Assembly (NCBI GenBank): GCA_947500825.1
Contig: CANMTR010000009.1
Span: 80,478 to 144,477 of the forward strand
DNA length: 64,000 bases
Source: an uncultured Paracoccaceae bacterium
GTDB taxonomy: Bacteria > Pseudomonadota > Alphaproteobacteria > Rhodobacterales > Rhodobacteraceae
Direction: 5' to 3'
Both the position numbers and the translations under genes were made by a program. Shown here piece by piece: positions 37,974 to 47,395 of the stretch (its first letter is position 1; the number at the start of each line of letters is the position of its first letter). Below the pieces are notes generated by a model. That model was not told the origin of the DNA. It did no database searches and saw only the letters and a program-made list of their open reading frames with translations.

Positions 37974-38004
37974 TTGACCTTCCAGCGACTGGAGCCCTTA
38001 TCTC
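37974..38004 (+). promoter_or_regulatory. CueR/MerR-type operator-promoter of copA
   Basis: TTGACC (37974-37979) as -35 and TATCTC (37999-38004) as -10 are separated by an over-long 19-bp spacer (18 bp if TTATCT is used). A dyad TTCCAG-CGA-CTGGAG (37980-37994) fills the spacer. This is the architecture of copper-responsive MerR-family promoters, where metal-bound CueR untwists the spacer. It lies about 30 bp before copA, and a CueR gene follows copA. Confidence 0.8.
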
Positions 38005-38033
38005 TTCGGTCCAACCGGCAACAGGAGGGGGCC

Positions 38034-40526
38034 ATGGCCGCCGACAGCGTCACGATCCGCATCACCGGGCTGTCCTGCGCGTCCTGCGTGGGCCGGGCCG
38101 AACGGGCGATCCGCAGCGTGCCCGGCGTGGACCGGGCCGAGGTGAACCTCGCCACCGGGACGGCGCGCGTGGCCCCCGGCACCGCGGCCCTTTCCGACAT
38201 CGCCTCGGCGCTGGAGCGGGCGAACTACCCCGCCGCGACCCGCAGCGGGACCTTCGTGGTCGAGGGGATGAACTGCGCCTCCTGCTCGGGGCGGGTGGAG
38301 CGGGCCGTCGGCGCCCTGCCGGGCGTGACCGGGGCGCGGGTGAACCTGGCCACGGGGACGCTCGAGGCGGACTGGATCGACGGGACCGCCACCCCCGCCG
38401 CCATGGCCCGCGCCGCGACCGAGGCCGGCTACCCGACCCGGCCCCGCGACGACGACGCGGACGCCCCGTCCGCCGATCGCGGCGCGGCCGAGACCCGTCG
38501 CACGGCCCGGGCCGCGATCGTCGCCGGGGCGCTGACCCTGCCGGTCTTCCTGGTGGAGATGGGCGGCCACCTGCTGCCCGGCCTCGCCGCCCCGGTGGAG
38601 GCGGCGACGGGACAGCGGGGCCTGTGGATGGTGGAGTTCGCGCTCATCACCCTGGTCCTGGCCTGGCCGGGCCGGCGCTTCCTGGCGCGGGGGGTGCCCG
38701 CGCTCCTGCGCGGCGCGCCGGACATGGATTCGCTGGTGGCGCTGGGCACGGTGGCGGCCTGGGGCTATTCCACGGTGGCGACCTTCGCGCCCGCGCTCCT
38801 GCCCCCGGGCAGCGTCGCGGTCTATTTCGAGGCGGCGGGCGTCATCGTCACGCTGATCCTCGCTGGCCGCTGGATGGAGGCCCGGGCGCGGGGCCGCACG
38901 GGCGCCGCGATCCGCGCCCTGGTCGGCCTGCAACCGCGCACGGCGCGGGCGATCCGCGACGGCCGCGAGGTCGAGGTGCCGGTGGCGGAACTCGGCACCG
39001 GCGACCGGGTGATGGTCCGCCCCGGAGAGCGCCTGCCGGTGGACGGCACCGTGGTCGAGGGGCGCTCCTTCGTGGACGAATCGATGCTGACCGGCGAGCC
39101 GATCCCGGTGGACAAGACCGCGGGCGACGCCGCCACGGGCGGCACCGTGAACGGCGCGGGCCTCCTGACCCTGCGCGCGACCGCCGTGGGCGAGGCCACC
39201 GTGCTGTCGGGCATCGTGCGGATGGTGCAGGAGGCGCAGGGCGCCAAGCTGCCGATCCAGGGCGCGGTGGACCGGGTGGTGCGCTGGTTCGTCCCCGCGA
39301 TCCTGGGCGTCGCGGCGCTGACCGTGGCGGCCTGGCTCGCCCTCGGCCCCGATCCGGCGCTGGGCCTGGCGCTGGTCTCGGGCGTGTCAGTCCTGATCAT
39401 CGCCTGCCCCTGCGCCATGGGGCTCGCCACGCCCACGAGCGTGATGGTGGGCACGGGCCGCGCCGCCGAGCTGGGCGTCCTGTTCCGCCGCGGCGACGCT
39501 CTGCAAAGGCTGCAGGAGGTCCGCACGATCGCCTTCGACAAGACCGGCACCCTGACCGAGGGGCGCCCGGACCTGACCGACCTCGTGCCGGCGGGCGACA
39601 TGTCCGGGGCGCGGGCGCTGACCTTCGCCGCGGCGGTGGAGCGCGGCTCCGAGCACCCCATCGCCACGGCGATCCGGCGCGCCGCCGACGCGCGCGAAAT
39701 CGAGGTGCCCGCCGCCGAAGGGTTCGAGAGCCTGACGGGACTGGGCGCACGCGCCCGGGTCGAGGGGCACGGCGTGCTGGTCGGCGCCGCCCGCCTGATG
39801 GCGCGCGAGGGCATCGACACCTCAGGGCTGGACGCGGATGCCGAGCGGATCGCGGCGGCCGGCCGCACGCCCCTCTTCGTCGCGGTGGAGGGCCGGGTGG
39901 CGGCCCTCCTGGGCGTGGCCGACCCGGTGCGCCGCGGCGCGGCTTCGGCCGTGGCGGACCTCAAGGCACGCGGGGTCCGCGTGGCGATGGTATCCGGCGA
40001 CGCCCGCGCCACCGCCCGCGCGATCGGCGACGCGCTGGGCATCGACGACGTGGTGGCCGAGGTCCTGCCCGGCGACAAGGTCGCGGCGGTGGAGAAGCTC
40101 GAGGGGCCCGTGGCCTTCGTGGGCGACGGGATCAACGACGCGCCCGCGCTTGCCGCCGCCGACGTGGGGATCGCGGTGGGCACGGGCACCGACGTGGCCA
40201 TCGAGGCGGCGGACGTGGTGCTCGTCTCGGGCGACCCGGCGGGCGTGTCCCGCGCGGTGGAGGTGAGCCGGCGCACCATGCGCAACATCCGGCAGAACCT
40301 GTTCTGGGCCTTCGCCTACAACGCGGCCCTTGTGCCCGTCGCCGCCGGCATCCTGTGGCCCGTCACCGGGCACCTGCTGTCGCCCATGCTGGCGGCGGGG
40401 GCCATGGCGCTGTCGAGCGTCTTCGTGCTGACGAACGCCCTGCGGCTGCGGCGGATGGAGGTTGGCGCGCCCCGGCACTCCGACCCGTCGCCGGCGCCCG
40501 GGGCCGCGCCGCAACCGGCCGAGTGA
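38034..40526 (+). CDS. copA: Copper-exporting P1B-type ATPase
   Basis: The 830-aa protein has two N-terminal heavy-metal-binding domains with GLSCASC (Cys15/18) and GMNCASC (Cys81/84), eight membrane helices, actuator loop MLTGEPIPV, the transport motif [11 protein letters not shown] in the sixth helix, phosphorylation motif [19 protein letters not shown] for ATP binding, and hinge [10 protein letters not shown]. The CPC motif with CASC domains marks Cu(I) export. ATG at 38034 has AGGAGG just upstream; the longer ORF from 37254 crosses the tRNA and is wrong. cueR follows 26 bp later. Confidence 0.97.
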   Translation: MAADSVTIRITGLSCASCVGRAERAIRSVPGVDRAEVNLATGTARVAPGTAALSDIASALERANYPAATRSGTFVVEGMNCASCSGRVERAVGALPGVTGARVNLATGTLEADWIDGTATPAAMARAATEAGYPTRPRDDDADAPSADRGAAETRRTARAAIVAGALTLPVFLVEMGGHLLPGLAAPVEAATGQRGLWMVEFALITLVLAWPGRRFLARGVPALLRGAPDMDSLVALGTVAAWGYSTVATFAPALLPPGSVAVYFEAAGVIVTLILAGRWMEARARGRTGAAIRALVGLQPRTARAIRDGREVEVPVAELGTGDRVMVRPGERLPVDGTVVEGRSFVDESMLTGEPIPVDKTAGDAATGGTVNGAGLLTLRATAVGEATVLSGIVRMVQEAQGAKLPIQGAVDRVVRWFVPAILGVAALTVAAWLALGPDPALGLALVSGVSVLIIACPCAMGLATPTSVMVGTGRAAELGVLFRRGDALQRLQEVRTIAFDKTGTLTEGRPDLTDLVPAGDMSGARALTFAAAVERGSEHPIATAIRRAADAREIEVPAAEGFESLTGLGARARVEGHGVLVGAARLMAREGIDTSGLDADAERIAAAGRTPLFVAVEGRVAALLGVADPVRRGAASAVADLKARGVRVAMVSGDARATARAIGDALGIDDVVAEVLPGDKVAAVEKLEGPVAFVGDGINDAPALAAADVGIAVGTGTDVAIEAADVVLVSGDPAGVSRAVEVSRRTMRNIRQNLFWAFAYNAALVPVAAGILWPVTGHLLSPMLAAGAMALSSVFVLTNALRLRRMEVGAPRHSDPSPAPGAAPQPAE

Positions 40527-40551
40527 GACCGAAGGAAAAGGGAGAGACGCG

Positions 40552-40950
40552 ATGAACATCGGAGTCGCCGCCGCCCGGTCGGGCCTGCCGGCCAAGACGA
40601 TCCGCTACTACGAGGAGATCGGGCTGGTCCGGCCGCCACGGGACGTCAACGGCTACCGCGCCTTCGGCGAGCGCGACGTGGCGATGCTGGTGTTCCTCGG
40701 CCGGGCGCGGTCCATGGGGTTCTCGATCGAGGATTGCCGCCGGCTCCTGTCGCTCTGGGCCGACCAGGAGCGGGCGAGCGCCGACGTCAAGGCGCTGGCC
40801 CGCGAGCATCTGGCCGAGATCGACGCCAAGATCGCGGGCCTGCGGACCATGCGCGACACGCTCGACCATCTGATCGGGCAATGCGCCGGCGACGACCGGC
40901 CCGATTGCCCGATCCTGGAGAGCTTCTCGGCCGGTCGCCCTTCAGGGTAG
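40552..40950 (+). CDS. cueR: Copper-responsive MerR-family regulator CueR
   Basis: The 132-aa protein has the MerR winged-helix N-terminus (IGVAAARSGLPAKTIRYYEEIGLV, RDVNGYRAF), a long dimerisation helix, and the metal loop CAGDDRPDC (Cys111-x7-Cys119), the C-x7-C pattern of Cu(I)/Ag(I)-sensing CueR. It should activate the operator in front of copA and thus its own transcript. ATG at 40552 follows GGGAGAG. Its last codons overlap the end of the convergent nuoN-like gene by 9 bp. Confidence 0.95.
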   Translation: MNIGVAAARSGLPAKTIRYYEEIGLVRPPRDVNGYRAFGERDVAMLVFLGRARSMGFSIEDCRRLLSLWADQERASADVKALAREHLAEIDAKIAGLRTMRDTLDHLIGQCAGDDRPDCPILESFSAGRPSG

Positions 40951-42321
40951 CACCGCCTCGGGCAGGAGCGGCCAGACCGGTGCCCAGGCCGCGGTGAGCG
41001 CGAGGAGCGCGGCCGTGGCCGCGCCGAGCGTGATCGCGGTCGAGCGCCCCATGACCGCCGCCTCCGCCTCGGGGTGCGACAGCAAGGCCGGTCCGAGCAC
41101 CCGCAGGTAGTAGGCCAGCGAAATCACCGTGTTCGCCGCCGCGGCGAGGGCGAGCCACCACAGACCCGCTTCCAGCGTCGCGGCGAAGAGGGCGAGCTTG
41201 CCCAGGAATCCCGCCAGCGGCGGCACCCCCACGAAGGACAGGAAGGCCAGCGCCAGGGCGGCGAGCGCGGCCGGGTGGCTGCGGCCCAGCCCGCGCCAGT
41301 CGGCGATCCGGGTCCGGCCGCGCAGATGGGCGACCACGGCCAGGGCGGCGACGTTGGCAAACGCGTAGGCGGCCAGGAAGCCGATCAGCGCGGGCAGCGC
41401 CCCGGCCACCGCGACGGCCATCAGCGCGTATCCCGTCTGGCTGACGGAGGACCACCCGATCAGGCGGCGCAGGTCGTCCTGCGCCAGGGCGCAGAGGTTG
41501 CCGAGGGTCATCGTGGCGACCGCGACGAGGCCCAGGAGCAGGCGCAGGGGCGCGGCCTCGTCGGGCACGACCTCCACCAGCCGGTAGAGGGCGACGGCGG
41601 CGGCGACCTTCGGCACCGTGGTCAGGAACGCCGCGGCCGGGACCGGCGCGCCCTCGGCCACGTCGGGCACCCAAGGGTGGGCCGGCACCGCGCCCAGCTT
41701 GAAGAGGAGCCCGGCGAGGACCAGCGCCAGTCCGGTCACCGCCAGCGGGTCGCGGGGCAGGGAGCCGAGCGCGGCGTAGCCCGGGCCCCCCGCGATCCCC
41801 ATGACCAGGACGACCCCGATCACCAGGAGCGCGTTGGCCAGCGCGCCGACGAGGAAGTACTTCATTCCCGCCTCGAGCGAGATCGCCCAGTCGCGGTGGT
41901 AGGCCGCCAGCACGTATCCCGTGACGGACGACAGCAGGACCCCCATCACGAGCTGCATGAGGTCCGCCGCGCCGGCCATCGCCATGGCCCCCAGCGCGGA
42001 GAACAGGAGCATGGCATAGACCTCGCCGTGGCGCCTGTCGGTGGCGAACCAGGCGGGCGACAGGCCCACCGAGAGCGCGGTCAGCCCCAGGATCAGGAGC
42101 CGCGCCGACGCGGTCGCGCCGTCGAGGGCGAAGGTGCCCGAGAAGGTCGTCTGCCGCAGCCCGGCCTGCGACAGCGCCAGCCCCGCGGCCACCGCCAGCC
42201 CGGCGAGCGCGACCCCGGCGCACCAGCCGTGGCGCGGCTGGGGCAGCGCCATCGCCGCCAGCAGGGCGAGGACGGCCGTCACGAGGACCGCGATCTCGGG
42301 GGCGAGGTCGGCCAGGGGCAT
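40942..42321 (-). CDS. nuoN: Complex I-like proton-translocating subunit N
   Basis: The 459-aa membrane protein is an antiporter-like subunit. The discontinuous-helix region GLLFKLGAVPAHPWVPDVAEGAPVPAAAFLTT (with the key Lys) and KYFLVGALANALLVIG are conserved with NuoN. It is the last gene of a nuoA-x-HJKLMN operon on the minus strand, and starts 1 bp after nuoM. In canonical complex I it forms one proton channel; here the electron-input subunits are missing from the cluster. Confidence 0.9.
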   Translation of the reverse strand: MPLADLAPEIAVLVTAVLALLAAMALPQPRHGWCAGVALAGLAVAAGLALSQAGLRQTTFSGTFALDGATASARLLILGLTALSVGLSPAWFATDRRHGEVYAMLLFSALGAMAMAGAADLMQLVMGVLLSSVTGYVLAAYHRDWAISLEAGMKYFLVGALANALLVIGVVLVMGIAGGPGYAALGSLPRDPLAVTGLALVLAGLLFKLGAVPAHPWVPDVAEGAPVPAAAFLTTVPKVAAAVALYRLVEVVPDEAAPLRLLLGLVAVATMTLGNLCALAQDDLRRLIGWSSVSQTGYALMAVAVAGALPALIGFLAAYAFANVAALAVVAHLRGRTRIADWRGLGRSHPAALAALALAFLSFVGVPPLAGFLGKLALFAATLEAGLWWLALAAAANTVISLAYYLRVLGPALLSHPEAEAAVMGRSTAITLGAATAALLALTAAWAPVWPLLPEAVLP

Positions 42322-42322
42322 C

Positions 42323-43795
42323 TCAGCCCCCCGGGCCGAGCGTGGGGACGAGGCTGCCCGCGTCGATCAGCGACAGGAGCCAGGCGGGCCAGACCCCGAT
42401 CAGGACCACGAGGGCCAGGAGCGCGCCCAGGATCGCCGTCTCCCGCCGCGTGAGGTCGGCGAAGTCCGCGCGGGTCGCGGGCAACTCCCCGAAGAAGACC
42501 TGCCGCAGCATCGACAGGAACAGAGCCGCGGTCAGCAGGATGCCCAGGAGGCCCGCCGCGGCGATCCAGGGATAGACGGCGAAGGCCCCGAGGAAGACGT
42601 GCAGCTCGGCCACGAAGCCCGCCAGCCCCGGCAGGCCCAGCGAGGCGAAGGCCGCCAGCGTCGCGAGGCCCGCGAGGCGCGGCGCGGGCCCGGCGAGACC
42701 GCCGAAATGCCCCATGTCGTGATCCGAGGCGCGCTGCCAGATCGCGCCCGCGACGAGGAACAGTGCCCCCGTGATCAGGCCGTGCGCGACCATCTCGACC
42801 ACCGCGCCGGTCAGCGCGATCTGGCGCGCGGCCTCAGGGCCCAGCCCCGATCCGGCCACGGCGACGCCGAGCACGACGTATCCCATATGGTTGACCGAGG
42901 TGTAGGCGATGCGGCGCTTGAGGTTGTCCTGCGCACAGGCCACGAGCGCCCCCCACAGGATCGAGGCGAGCCCGAGGAGCGCGATCGGCAGGGCGTGGCG
43001 GGCAAAGGCCTCGGGCACCATCTGGAGCGCCACGCGCACCAGCCCGTAGGCCCCCATCTTCAGCAGGACCCCGGCCAGGATCGCCGAGACGGGGCCGGGG
43101 GCATTCACGTGGGCGGGCGGCAGCCAGGTATGGAGCGGGAACACCGGCGTCTTGATCCCGAATCCCGCGACGAGGGCCAGCAGCACGAGGCCCGCCACGG
43201 GCCCCGAGAGCGGCGGCGCGGCGATGATGGCGCGCATGTCGAAGGTCAGGTCGGGCATCGACAGGGCGAGGACGATGATCCCGACCAGGATCAGCAGGGA
43301 GCCCGCGAGGGTATAGACGAAGAACTTGAGCGCGGCGGCCTGCGCGTCGCCGTGGCCCCAGCGGCCGACAAGGAAGTACATCCCCACCAGCGACAGGTCG
43401 AAGAACACGTAGAACAGCACCAGGTCGAGCGTGACGAAGAGCCCGGTGGACACGCCTGCCAGGAACAGCATCCACGCGTGGTAGGCGCGCGCGTCGGACA
43501 CCCGGATCGGCCAGGCGATGGCGGCCACGAAGATCACCGCCGAGACGAGGGCGAGCGACAGCGACATCCCGTCCACGCCCACCCGCCAGGCGATCCCGAG
43601 GGAGGGGATCCAGGGCATCTCCGCCTGGGCGGAGAACCCGCCCGAGGCGTCGTAGGTCGCCCAGACGAGGAGGAGGAGCGCCAGGGGAACGCCCGCGACC
43701 GCGGTGGCGACCGGGCGCGCCCGCGCGGCATCGAGAGGCAGCGCGGCGAGGGCCAGGGCGCCCAGGAGCGGCACGATCACGGCGAGGGTCAGCAC
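42323..43795 (-). CDS. nuoM: Complex I-like proton-translocating subunit M
   Basis: The 490-aa protein has about fourteen helices and NuoM signatures: YVFFDLSLVGMYFLVGRWG (with helix-5 region), GIKTPVFPLHTWLPPAHVNAPGPVSAILAG, LLKMGAYGLVR and NLKRRIAYTSVNHMGYVVLG. The start is GTG at 43795, one base after the nuoL stop; the ORF-track start at 44116 lies within nuoL. The lysines and glutamate expected along the membrane axis are in their usual contexts, so proton transfer looks preserved. Confidence 0.92.
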   Translation of the reverse strand: MLTLAVIVPLLGALALAALPLDAARARPVATAVAGVPLALLLLVWATYDASGGFSAQAEMPWIPSLGIAWRVGVDGMSLSLALVSAVIFVAAIAWPIRVSDARAYHAWMLFLAGVSTGLFVTLDLVLFYVFFDLSLVGMYFLVGRWGHGDAQAAALKFFVYTLAGSLLILVGIIVLALSMPDLTFDMRAIIAAPPLSGPVAGLVLLALVAGFGIKTPVFPLHTWLPPAHVNAPGPVSAILAGVLLKMGAYGLVRVALQMVPEAFARHALPIALLGLASILWGALVACAQDNLKRRIAYTSVNHMGYVVLGVAVAGSGLGPEAARQIALTGAVVEMVAHGLITGALFLVAGAIWQRASDHDMGHFGGLAGPAPRLAGLATLAAFASLGLPGLAGFVAELHVFLGAFAVYPWIAAAGLLGILLTAALFLSMLRQVFFGELPATRADFADLTRRETAILGALLALVVLIGVWPAWLLSLIDAGSLVPTLGPGG

Positions 43796-43796
43796 G

Positions 43797-45614
43797 TCAG
43801 CCTCCGAGGAACAGGAGCGCGATCCCCGCGGCGAGGCCCGCGACGAGGATCGTATAGTAATGGTGGGCGAGCCCGGTCTGCAACCGGCCCAGGTCGCGCC
43901 CGGTGAGGCTCGCCAGGCGCGCGCCGCCCCGGGACGGCAGGTCGGCCAGCCGCTCGCCGCCGCGGCCCGCGGCGCGCGAGGCGCGCAAGGTCGCGCCGAC
44001 GACGCCGCCCACGAGCCCGGTGGCCGCGCCCAGCCCGGCGCGCTGCCCGTCGATCGCGGCGTCGTCGAGCCGCGCGGCGCCGCGCGCCAGCGCCGCGACG
44101 GGGCGGACGACCGCATGGTCTATCAGGTGCGGCAGGCCCAGCCAGTCGGAGCGGGGCGCGGGGCCTGGCCGTCGCGCCATGGCGACCCCGGCCAACAGCC
44201 CCAGCGCCACGGCGGCGAGCGACGCGGCGGTCGCCGCCGTGGCGCCCGCGGGCAGGGCCACGCCCGCCCCCCGCGCGACGGCGTCCCGGACGGGCGCCAG
44301 CCACAGGGCCGACAGCGCCAGCGTCGCGCCCGACAGGAGCGCGAGGGCGATCGCCCCGCCCCGCGGCGGGGCGACATGGCCGGCGGCCCGGTCGCCCGGG
44401 GCGAAGGCCAGCAGCCAGAACCGGGCGGAATAGGCCGCCGCGATCCCGCCCGCGACGATCCCGCCCATGGCGGCCGCGGGGCCGGCCTGGCCCATGGCGG
44501 CGACCATCTCCTCCTTGGTCCAGCCGCCCGCGAGGGGCGGCACGGCGGCGAGCGACAGGGCGGCGGGGGCCGCGAGCGCGGCCGCCCGGGGCAGGGCGCG
44601 GCCCAGGCGCATCCCGTGCAGATCGAAGCTGCCCGTGGCGCGGTGGGCGAGGCCCGCGGCGACAAAAAGCGCAGCCTTGGCCGCCGCGTGGACGACCAGG
44701 TGCAGGATCGCCACGCCCGGGAACCCGGCGCCGACCGTGGCGATCATCAACCCCGTCTGCGCCGAGGTGGAGGCGGCGAGCACCTTCTTGGCGTGGACCT
44801 GCCGGCAGGCCGCCACGCCGCCCAGGGTCGCCGTCGCCAGCCCCAGGACCATCGCGCCCGCCGCGGCGCCCGGCGCGGCGGCGAGGGTCGGCTGGAGGCG
44901 CGCCAGCAGGTAGACACCGGCCGCGACCATGGCGGCCGAATGGAGCAGGGCCGAGACGGGCGTCGGCCCGTCCATCGCGCGCAGGAGCCAGGGCGCGAAG
45001 GGGACCTGCCCCGCCTTCGCCGCCGCCGCCACGAGGAGCCCCCAGCCGGCGAGGGCGAGGGGCGCGCCCTCGAGCCGCGACAGCGCGTCGTAGCCGGTCG
45101 AGCCGGTGGCGGCGAAGGTCGCGAAGAGGGCGACGAACAGGCCCAGGTCCCCCGCCCGTGTGGCGACGAAGGCATAGGCGGCCGAGCCCATGGGCGCCGC
45201 CTCGCGCCAGCGGTGGCCGATCAGCGCCCAGGAGCAGGCGCCGACGATCTCCCACCCGATCAGGAGCGTCACCAGATCGTTGGCGATGACCACCAGCTCC
45301 ATCGCGCCGACGAAGACCAGCAGGAGCCCGAGGAGGCGGGGCAGGGCCGGGCCGCGGTCGGCCGCGGCGAAGAGCAGAACCGGCAGGGCGACGAGCGGCA
45401 CCGCGACCGCGACAACGGCGGCCAGGGGCGGCAGGGACGCGCGCAGGGGAAGCGCCTCGGACCAGGCGAGGTGCCCCGCCGCGCCCGCGAGCAGGGCGGC
45501 CAGGAGCGCGGTGAGCCCGGCCATGACGGCGGCGGCCGCGCCCGGGCGGGGCGGCGGCGCCGCCCAGAGCGCCAGGCCCGCGATCGCGGGAAGGAGGGGC
45601 AGGGCCCAGATCAT
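43797..45614 (-). CDS. nuoL: Complex I-like proton-translocating subunit L
   Basis: The 605-aa protein matches NuoL: LVTLLIGWEIVGACSWALIGH, MGSAAYAFVATRAGDLGLFV, AKAGQVPFAPWLLRAMDGPTPVSALLHSAAMVAAGVYLLAR and HLVVHAAAKAALFVAAG. It is shorter than typical NuoL (about 650-720 aa); the part after about residue 480 is compact but still ends with a region that could be the lateral helix and final membrane segment (HHYYTILVAGLAAGIALLFL). The start ATG at 45614 overlaps the nuoK stop by 4 bp. Confidence 0.92.
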   Translation of the reverse strand: MIWALPLLPAIAGLALWAAPPPRPGAAAAVMAGLTALLAALLAGAAGHLAWSEALPLRASLPPLAAVVAVAVPLVALPVLLFAAADRGPALPRLLGLLLVFVGAMELVVIANDLVTLLIGWEIVGACSWALIGHRWREAAPMGSAAYAFVATRAGDLGLFVALFATFAATGSTGYDALSRLEGAPLALAGWGLLVAAAAKAGQVPFAPWLLRAMDGPTPVSALLHSAAMVAAGVYLLARLQPTLAAAPGAAAGAMVLGLATATLGGVAACRQVHAKKVLAASTSAQTGLMIATVGAGFPGVAILHLVVHAAAKAALFVAAGLAHRATGSFDLHGMRLGRALPRAAALAAPAALSLAAVPPLAGGWTKEEMVAAMGQAGPAAAMGGIVAGGIAAAYSARFWLLAFAPGDRAAGHVAPPRGGAIALALLSGATLALSALWLAPVRDAVARGAGVALPAGATAATAASLAAVALGLLAGVAMARRPGPAPRSDWLGLPHLIDHAVVRPVAALARGAARLDDAAIDGQRAGLGAATGLVGGVVGATLRASRAAGRGGERLADLPSRGGARLASLTGRDLGRLQTGLAHHYYTILVAGLAAGIALLFLGG

Positions 45615-45916
45615 CCCGCGAGCGTCCCGATGCTCTCGGTCATGTCGGCCTGCCGCTTGCGGTAGATCGCGACGACCAGGGCGAAGCCGACGGCCATCTC
45701 CACCGCCATCACCGCCATGACGACGATTGCCAGGAGCTGGCCCTCCGGCATTCCGCCGAGGGCGAGGCTCCACAGGCCGATGGCGGCCAGGAGCGCGCCG
45801 TTCAGCATCAGTTCCAGCCCCATCATCAGCATCACGAAGCTCTGCTGGCTCAGCGCGCCGTAGAGGCCGATGCCGATCAGCGCCGCGGCGCCCAGGAGGA
45901 CGATGGTCAGCGTCAT
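45611..45916 (-). CDS. nuoK: Complex I-like membrane subunit K
   Basis: The 101-aa protein has three helices and the NuoK pattern GLYGALSQQSFVMLMMGLELMLNGALLA (with the conserved Glu in helix 2), then MAVMAVEMAVGFALVVAIYRK with the second conserved Glu. ATG at 45916 gives the usual length; the extension to 45952 is shadow. It overlaps nuoL by 4 bp and starts 7 bp after nuoJ. Confidence 0.94.
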   Translation of the reverse strand: MTLTIVLLGAAALIGIGLYGALSQQSFVMLMMGLELMLNGALLAAIGLWSLALGGMPEGQLLAIVVMAVMAVEMAVGFALVVAIYRKRQADMTESIGTLAG

Positions 45917-45923
45917 GGGGTCC

Positions 45924-46517
45924 TCAATGGTGATGGTGGTGGCCGCCGCCACCTTCGGGCTGTCGTCCGGCGGGGGGGCCTCCCGGCTCCAGCCCCGGCG
46001 GGCGCGAGCCGTCGTCCGCCGGGCCGAACCGGCCCCGGCGCGAGGACAGGATCACCGCGCCCACCATGGTCGCGAGCAGCGTCACGCCCGCCGTCTCGAA
46101 GATCAGCATCGAGGGCCCGAGAAGCTCGTGGCCCAGGGCGGCCACCGTGTCGGTGCCGGTCGCGACGCGCGCGGCCGGCGGGTCGGCGGCGAGAACGGCG
46201 GCGGCGAGCCCGGCGAAGGCGAGCCCGCCCGCGACGGCGGCCACGCGGTGCTGGTGGACCATGACCATCGGGTTCAGGCCGGCGGGATTCATCATGAACA
46301 TCACCATGAAGATCGCCATCACCATCATCTCCACCGCCATCATGAAGATCGTGGCGATGCCGATATAGGGCGCCGACAGGACGACCCCGACCGCGCCCAC
46401 CGCGACGAAGGACAGCATCAGCGAGAACGAGGCCCGCACCATAGAATCGACGCGGAAAACGCGCCATCCGGTCCAGACGGCGAAGAGGCACAGGGCGGCG
46501 ATGACGAGGTCGGTCAC
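45924..46517 (-). CDS. nuoJ: Complex I-like membrane subunit J with His-rich tail
   Basis: The 197-aa protein starts at GTG 46517, overlapping the nuoH stop by 4 bp. The five-helix NuoJ pattern is present: VRASFSLMLSFVAVGAVGVVLSAPYIGIA, FMMAVEMMVMAIFMVMFMM, and MLIFETAGVTLLATMVGAVIL near the end. The C-terminus is a short hydrophilic tail ending in GGGGHHHHH, which canonical NuoJ lacks and which could bind metal or simply be drift. Confidence 0.9.
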   Translation of the reverse strand: MTDLVIAALCLFAVWTGWRVFRVDSMVRASFSLMLSFVAVGAVGVVLSAPYIGIATIFMMAVEMMVMAIFMVMFMMNPAGLNPMVMVHQHRVAAVAGGLAFAGLAAAVLAADPPAARVATGTDTVAALGHELLGPSMLIFETAGVTLLATMVGAVILSSRRGRFGPADDGSRPPGLEPGGPPAGRQPEGGGGHHHHH

Positions 46518-47395
46518 AGGGCGATCACCCCCGAGATGAGCAGATGCAGGAACGACAGCGGCAGCAGCACGGTCCAGACGAGGCCCAGCATGCGTGCGGG
46601 GGGCGGCCGCGCGATCCGCGCGCCGAGCGCGAGGATCGCGGCCATCATCCCCGCCGTCTTGAGCCACAGCCACACCGGGCCGGGCAGGACCGGGCCCAGC
46701 GGGCCGCCCAGGAACAGCGTCGCGGCCATGGCGCAGGCCGAGACCAGCATCGCCAGCCGCGCGGCCTGCCACAGTGCGCGGGCCGGCCCCGCCTCCTCGG
46801 CCGAGGTGCCGCCGGCGATGTCGGCACCGTCGGCGTAGTCCATGGGCCCGCGCAGGGTCAGCGACAGGATCGCCACCGCAAAGAGCGGCAGGCCCAGGGG
46901 TTGGCGCAGGACGTTCCACGCCCCGCGCTGGCTGTCGACGATGGCGACCAGCGACAGGCTTTCGGCCGGCAGCGCGGCGGCGATCAGCACGAACATCGAG
47001 GGCAGCATCGCCGGCAGCCCGATCGCGGCGTAGCGGTAGGCGCCGATCAACGGAAAGGGCGCGTTGGGCGACCAGCCGTGGAGGAACACGACCACCACCG
47101 TCAGCGCCTCGCACGCGCCCCAGATCGCGATGCCCGCGGGGCTGTCGATCGCTGCGTGGCCGGGCGCGAAGGGCACCACGCAAAGGCCGGCGGCGGCCAG
47201 TGCGAGGTACCAGGCGGGGGCGAGGCGGCGGTTCATGTCGTCGGGCGCCTCGGTCCGTACCGGACCGGCGAGCCAGTCGGCCGCGAGGCTCGCGATCCCC
47301 CCGCCCCCCGCGAGCCGGCGGTCGAGCCACGCGGCCAGAAGCGTCCCGGCGGCGAGGGTCGCGGCCACCGCGAGGAGGAGGAGCGCGCCGATCAT
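46514..47395 (-). CDS. nuoH: Complex I-like membrane subunit H, shortened and divergent
   Basis: The 293-aa protein aligns by pattern with NuoH: GALLLLAVAATLAAGTLLAAWLDRR at the N-terminus, a segment resembling GPMD(Y)ADGADIAGGTSAEEAGPARAL, and SACAMAATLFLGGPLGP. It is about 40-50 residues shorter than ordinary NuoH. The quinone-chamber loop normally rich in Glu (FDLPEAEAELVAGFNVEYSG type) is replaced by a loop that keeps only scattered acids. The start overlaps the upstream gene by 4 bp (ATGA). It anchors the peripheral arm in true complex I; here the partner would be the 296-aa protein encoded next to it. Confidence 0.82.
   Translation of the reverse strand: MIGALLLLAVAATLAAGTLLAAWLDRRLAGGGGIASLAADWLAGPVRTEAPDDMNRRLAPAWYLALAAAGLCVVPFAPGHAAIDSPAGIAIWGACEALTVVVVFLHGWSPNAPFPLIGAYRYAAIGLPAMLPSMFVLIAAALPAESLSLVAIVDSQRGAWNVLRQPLGLPLFAVAILSLTLRGPMDYADGADIAGGTSAEEAGPARALWQAARLAMLVSACAMAATLFLGGPLGPVLPGPVWLWLKTAGMMAAILALGARIARPPPARMLGLVWTVLLPLSFLHLLISGVIAL

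Noticed and set aside
37254-38033. N-terminal extension of copA by 260 codons
   Set aside because: It would cross the DUF484 start region, the tRNA and the CueR operator; the ATG at 38034 has AGGAGG and the standard CopA start.
42041-45665. 621-aa and 653-aa + strand ORFs
   Set aside because: They are antisense to nuoM and nuoL and have low-complexity Arg/Gly/Glu-rich translations.
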